Below are positions 44,075 through 48,018 of a DNA stretch of 48,018 nt, piece by piece. Position 1 is the first letter of the stretch, and every line of letters starts with the position of its first letter. This stretch comes from Planctomycetota bacterium (GTDB lineage: Bacteria; Planctomycetota; Planctomycetia; Planctomycetales; Planctomycetaceae), in NCBI GenBank assembly GCA_016872645.1, contig VGZH01000043.1:1-48018 (forward strand), in the 5' to 3' direction. Position numbers and translations under genes: made by a program. Under the pieces are notes generated by a model that had not been told where the DNA came from, did no database searches, and worked only from the letters and a program-made list of their open reading frames with translations.

Positions 44075-45055
44075 ATGTTGGACGCTCTCAAGTTTTGCCT
44101 GATCCGCAAAGTCGCGGGTTTGTTCACTGTCGTGACCTTGGTGGTCGGTGGAGCATCGCTGGTGAACGCGCAAGTCGTTCCCGGGACCGGCGAAAAAATG
44201 AGCGAGATCGGCGACGACTTCGAAGATGCGAATTGGTCGTACATCCCCAATCTTCCCAAGAGCAGCAACAACATCGATAAGCAAGTGCGCTACCCGTCGG
44301 GAACGTCCAACAACAATCGCTGGTTTGAGAGTCTATTACGGGGGCAGCCCGACGTCGTCGAACGAGTTGAGACTCCCGCAGGCGGACTGCCAAGCAGCAA
44401 AGGCGCCCTGAAGCTGCGTTCGGTGCAGACCGGAATCCCCGGCGCGCCGAGCTACAAGATGCAGCAAGATGACTACATTATGAACGGCAACAGTCGTTTT
44501 GGCGGCACGATTCCCGCCATGTGGACACCCAGCGCGGTCGCTCGCGTGTACCTGCCGCCGTTCGATCAATGGGAGAAGCGAACCGGTTCGTCGTTCGGCT
44601 TCCGCATCGAAACGCTGACGCGTGTGATGAAGCCGGTCACTGATCGCAAACTCTTCAAGAAGATTGGGAAGACGAAGCAACTCGACCAAGCCTGGCCGGG
44701 GATGTTCTTGCAGCTCAACAGCAAAACGGATGGTCAGAACAAAGAGGACACGGCCGTGTTCGTGATTCGCGCTGATCAGTACGGCCAAGATTTCGTGGCC
44801 GGCCCAGTGATAAAGGAAACCGGCTGGTGGACGCTGGGTATGACACTCTCTCCGGATGGCCGCGTGCATTACTACGCGACAAAGGGGACTGGCCCACTCA
44901 AGCCGTCCGACCACATCGCCACGTCGATGCCGTACGGAGAGCCAAATCTGCAGATGAACACGCTCTTTTTCAACGTGATGAGTGCCGACAACGGCAGAAC
45001 TTGGTCGACAGAATGGATCGTCGATGACGTCGAAGTCTTCTTCGTGCGTCGGTAA
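44075..45055 (+). CDS. secreted conserved planctomycete protein
   Basis: 326 residues with a signal peptide (about 1-31, cleavage near VNAQVV). The mature part contains DDFEDANWSYIPNLPKSSNNIDKQVRYP and a beta-rich core (LKLRSVQTGIPG, MWTPSAVARVYLPP, EDTAVFVIRADQYGQDF, GWWTLGMTLSPDGRVHYYATKG, TLFFNVMSADNGRTW), ending WIVDDVEVFFVRR. I believe relatives are widespread in planctomycetes but the function is unknown; a jelly-roll or concanavalin-like fold is plausible. It is convergent with the OMP-like gene (5 bases apart). Confidence 0.82.
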   Translation: MLDALKFCLIRKVAGLFTVVTLVVGGASLVNAQVVPGTGEKMSEIGDDFEDANWSYIPNLPKSSNNIDKQVRYPSGTSNNNRWFESLLRGQPDVVERVETPAGGLPSSKGALKLRSVQTGIPGAPSYKMQQDDYIMNGNSRFGGTIPAMWTPSAVARVYLPPFDQWEKRTGSSFGFRIETLTRVMKPVTDRKLFKKIGKTKQLDQAWPGMFLQLNSKTDGQNKEDTAVFVIRADQYGQDFVAGPVIKETGWWTLGMTLSPDGRVHYYATKGTGPLKPSDHIATSMPYGEPNLQMNTLFFNVMSADNGRTWSTEWIVDDVEVFFVRR

Positions 45056-45060
45056 ATCCG

Positions 45061-46161
45061 TCAGAAGGTGATTCCCAGGCGAACGATGGCCGTGCTCGGC
45101 AATTGGATTTCTTCGGGCGTCGACGTGTATTCTAGAGTCCGGCTGAAGACGTATCCGGCTTCGACGAGCCAACCTCGGCCGCTCACCCATTTCCGCTCGT
45201 AGCCGGCCATCACTCGATAGTCGCTCAGCGTGGCGACGTCGTTGAGACCGGAGGCTCGGCGAACTGCCCAAGTACCGCCGCCAAATTCGCCAACCAAGTA
45301 GGCCCAGCGAGCTGATTCGTCATCGTGCGAGAATCTCCACGCGATGCGCGGGCGCGGAGCTGCGAGTTCAAACTTCCAATCCGCGTTGGGATTCCAGAGC
45401 AAGCCCGCGCTGGGGATCGCATTCACGTCATCGCGGTCCAAATACAGGATGCCGCCGGTAAGCGTCAGGGTGTCGGAGTATTTCCAGAACGCCAATGCGC
45501 GTCCCGGCAATCGCAAGGCTTTTCGGCCGGTGTTCTGTGAATCCGTGAAAAACGACGGAGCAATCGCGGCCTGTACAAACCAGCGTTCACCGATCGGAAG
45601 CATTCCGATCGTCTCGAAGGAGGTGTCGTACAACTGAGTCGGCAGATCGATTTTGGCGGAGCCGCTGAGGAAGTGGGCAGCAATTCGCGGTACGAACCAA
45701 AGTGCTTGAAAATCAGGAAACTCAAGCGAGCCTCGAACATCCAAACTCGTTACGCCCAGGCCGTCGGTGTTGGGAGCAATCCAGGTCGCGGTGCCGATGG
45801 TCTTCTTCCATTCGATCCACGGAGCCTCGTCATTGGCAAAGCGGTCGGTAATTTCCGAAGCCGACTCTTCTTCGACACGACGCCAATGATCTTCATGCGG
45901 CAACAGGTCTTCAGAGTCCTTGCTCAGGGGATATTGATCTTGATACGCCGTTCGCCGGATCGGATTTGACTCGGAAGTCTCGTCGAACTCCTCATCCTCC
46001 CAGACGAATCGTACTGGCGAGCGAGGCTCAGCGGCGGAACTTGCTGGTTGAGAGAGCGGATCATGCCACTGCAGAAGAACCTCTTGTCCGCGGACCGAGG
46101 GCCCGATCAACAGGCACGCTACGCTCAGCGAGAACAACGTCTGCCGCCGTGCTAGTTTCAT
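45061..46161 (-). CDS. predicted outer-membrane beta-barrel protein
   Basis: 366 residues from ATG 46161 (an upstream GTG at 46185 is also in frame). The signal peptide is about 1-26 (LFSLSVACLLIGPSVRG). An acidic linker is followed by alternating strands typical of small outer-membrane barrels: GLGVTSLDVRGSLEFPDF, LWFVPRIAAHFLSG, RWFVQAAIAPSFF, LTGGILYLDR, RMAW-like WRFSH and VMAGYERKW, YVFSRTLEYTS, ending VRLGITF. The terminal aromatic is the usual barrel-assembly signal. It resembles proteins annotated as DUF6268-type porins. Function is unknown. It lies between two secreted-protein genes. Confidence 0.75.
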   Translation of the reverse strand: MKLARRQTLFSLSVACLLIGPSVRGQEVLLQWHDPLSQPASSAAEPRSPVRFVWEDEEFDETSESNPIRRTAYQDQYPLSKDSEDLLPHEDHWRRVEEESASEITDRFANDEAPWIEWKKTIGTATWIAPNTDGLGVTSLDVRGSLEFPDFQALWFVPRIAAHFLSGSAKIDLPTQLYDTSFETIGMLPIGERWFVQAAIAPSFFTDSQNTGRKALRLPGRALAFWKYSDTLTLTGGILYLDRDDVNAIPSAGLLWNPNADWKFELAAPRPRIAWRFSHDDESARWAYLVGEFGGGTWAVRRASGLNDVATLSDYRVMAGYERKWVSGRGWLVEAGYVFSRTLEYTSTPEEIQLPSTAIVRLGITF

Positions 46162-46470
46162 TCGTTTCAGGCAGCCGAGTTGCACGGGTCAAATCCTCAC
46201 GATTCAGCGCATTCCGTGATCCCGACTTGAGAATCGTCCGTCCGTTCCGACCTATCGAGCAAAACCGGAAAAGTTTGGCGCGTCTTCTCGAAAGGTGCCG
46301 TCAGCACACGCGGCAATTCCGGCATTTTGCCCAGTCTTTCGGAGTCGAGCCGCTCGACATAATCGCTTTGGTGGCACTTTTCAGCACAGCCCGTCGATAG
46401 CGATGAGCAAACCCCATCGCGACTCGCTGACTTTGTCCAGCGCTGGTTCGCGCGTCAGGAGGACGGGATT
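46162..46470. other. 309-base gap between divergent outer-membrane genes
   Basis: No gene. The two genes are transcribed away from each other, so both promoters should lie here. CATAAT near 46358 is a possible -10 box for the DUF1207 gene, but I find no matching -35 box. An inverted TCGAG..CTCGA stem is just upstream of it. AGGAGG at the right end is the ribosome site of the next gene. Confidence 0.35.
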
Positions 46471-47478
46471 TTGCGACGGCACGGAATGCTCTGGATGATG
46501 GCTCTGCTGGCGACGTGCCGTCTGTCGCTCGGCGTCGCACTCGCTCGTGAAGTGACCGTCGAAACACGCTTCGACGATGCCGCCGCGTATCCTCCCCTGC
46601 GGTTAATCGACGAACGATTAGAAAATCCATCTTTCGACCACGACGGATTCGAACCGTTTCGAGACGTGCGAGAGGTTCCTGTTTTTGACGATGAGTCAGA
46701 GCACCAGTTCAGTGAATCGTTCGGGGTTCAAGTTCTGCCGAAAGGGTTGCTCTATCGGTCTTACATTGCTGGGGAAAAAGAACCACGCTTCAACGCCGTC
46801 TGGCTGAAAGAGAGGGGCAGGGGGCTCGTGTGGGAAACGCAGATGGGGGGCCGAATCGGATTGCTGGGCCGCAGCAATCATGACGAAGCGAATCCTCGAG
46901 CATGGCAATTCGATATGGAAGGAGGAGCGCAGGCTCGTGTCGATCCGCAACAGAACTCGGATCTCGAAGCCGTCGACTTTCGCTTTGGATTGCTCTTCAC
47001 TCGAAGGAATGGCCCGAATGCTTACAAGGCCGGCTACTACCACCTCAGCTCGCACATCGGTGACGAATACTTGCTGCGGAATCCGGGATATCTCCGTCTG
47101 AATTATGTCCGTGACTCACTGATCTTTGGCATCACCCGCAACCTGAGCGACAACATGCAGCTCTACGGTGAAGTCGGCTACGCCGTCGGGTACGAGGGAG
47201 GGGCGGAACCCTTGGAATTGCAATACGGCTATCAATACACCCCGCTGCGAGCCTATGGACTGAAGGGCGCACCGTACTTTGGAATCAATGGCCACACGCG
47301 CCAGGATTTTCAATGGATCACCAGCGTCAACACCGTTGCCGGTTGGCAATGGCGAGGTGAAGAATCGAACCATCTCTTCCGAGTGGGCTTTCAGTACTAC
47401 ACCGGTCCTGCCTTGCAATGGCAATTCGCTGGCCGCAATGAAACGCTCTGCGGAGCCGGCATGTGGTTCGATTACTGA
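46471..47478 (+). CDS. DUF1207 family secreted protein
   Basis: 335 residues. The TTG start at 46471 is preferred to ATG 46486 because AGGAGG stands 8 bases before it. Signal peptide about 1-25 (LWMMALLATCRLSLGVALA). The mature protein carries the DUF1207 hallmarks: LPKGLLYRSYIAGEKEPRF, ETQMGGRIGLLGR, GFQLDLEG-like WQFDMEGGAQARVDPQ, RFGLLFTRRNGPNAYKAGYYHLSSHIGDEYLLR and LQYGYQYTP, ending LCGAGMWFDY. Many beta strands and aromatic residues suggest a barrel or a surface protein. Role unknown. The tmRNA gene follows on the same strand. Confidence 0.85.
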   Translation: MRRHGMLWMMALLATCRLSLGVALAREVTVETRFDDAAAYPPLRLIDERLENPSFDHDGFEPFRDVREVPVFDDESEHQFSESFGVQVLPKGLLYRSYIAGEKEPRFNAVWLKERGRGLVWETQMGGRIGLLGRSNHDEANPRAWQFDMEGGAQARVDPQQNSDLEAVDFRFGLLFTRRNGPNAYKAGYYHLSSHIGDEYLLRNPGYLRLNYVRDSLIFGITRNLSDNMQLYGEVGYAVGYEGGAEPLELQYGYQYTPLRAYGLKGAPYFGINGHTRQDFQWITSVNTVAGWQWRGEESNHLFRVGFQYYTGPALQWQFAGRNETLCGAGMWFDY

Positions 47479-47663
47479 ATTTCGTATCTTCCTTTTTAAT
47501 CAGATTTGGAAACAGGTTGCCATGACGATTGCTTTGACTGTTTGCTTGATGAAATGGCTGCGTCGCGCGGCCGATATCGTCCCGGCACGATCCGCAGAAT
47601 TTGTGGATCAGAGGATTTTCGACCTTCATCATTCGAAGTTTGTTGCGTATCCTGTCCGCACCC

Positions 47664-48018
<355 letters not shown>

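Noticed and set aside
43550-44284. 244-codon minus-strand frame in the 43-44 kb gap
   Set aside because: Overlaps the start of a clear secreted-protein gene and a lipoprotein remnant on the other strand; no family features.

Overview
The window reads as chromosomal DNA from a planctomycete, probably of the Planctomycetaceae/Schlesneria/Gimesia side of the phylum. The basis is family content: remnants of a DUF1559 protein and of a DUF6655-type lipoprotein, DUF2617 and DUF1207 proteins, a HEAT-sulfatase, a secreted esterase/SMP-30 fusion, a PPi-type phosphofructokinase, a DUF58/BatA/VWA cluster and many short dispersed palindromes. Base composition is even and moderately GC-rich. I see no prophage, insertion sequence, integrase or CRISPR array, so this is core genome with decayed genes. 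The genus assignment is inference.

Layout. 1-2.8 kb: the 5' part of mutS and, upstream on the same strand, a small Rdx/SelW-type gene whose second redox cysteine codon is UGA, followed by a SECIS-like hairpin. 2.9-10.3 kb: a membrane protein, a seven-haem cytochrome with a TPR tail, Ogt, DUF2617, a histidine phosphatase, and a DinB/class III aminotransferase pair joined by an ATGA overlap. 10.4-13.2 kb: rpsO and pnp with a hairpin-rich leader and a strong terminator, then a frameshifted DUF1559 remnant. 14-16.7 kb: an FAD dehydrogenase, a stand-alone molybdopterin-type domain and a Rieske ferredoxin. 16.9-22.6 kb: DUF58, BatA-like and large VWA genes in a row, with no MoxR ATPase next to them. 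22.7-28 kb: HEAT-sulfatase, PlsC-type acyltransferase, esterase/SMP-30 fusion and a membrane gene split by an in-frame TAG. 28-36.9 kb: mannose-1-phosphate guanylyltransferase, a short SecA paralogue, a GT39-like transferase overlapping a giant AsmA-like gene, and ispD. 37.5-43.2 kb: an NtrC-type regulator, Nudix hydrolase, FixJ-type regulator, trpB and PPi-phosphofructokinase. 43.2-48 kb: a lipoprotein remnant, two secreted or outer-membrane proteins, a DUF1207 protein and a complete tmRNA gene at the right edge.

The two most interesting signals are the candidate selenoprotein at 2536-2751 and a set of short palindromic sequences. Some palindromes lie between genes, where they supply or follow stop codons. 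Others appear to be inserted in frame inside mutS, the BatA-like gene, the sulfatase and possibly the AsmA-like gene, which recalls the palindromic elements of Rickettsia.

All family names come from reading the translations, without any database search. Exact start codons are my choice from ribosome-binding sites, signal peptides and gene overlaps.
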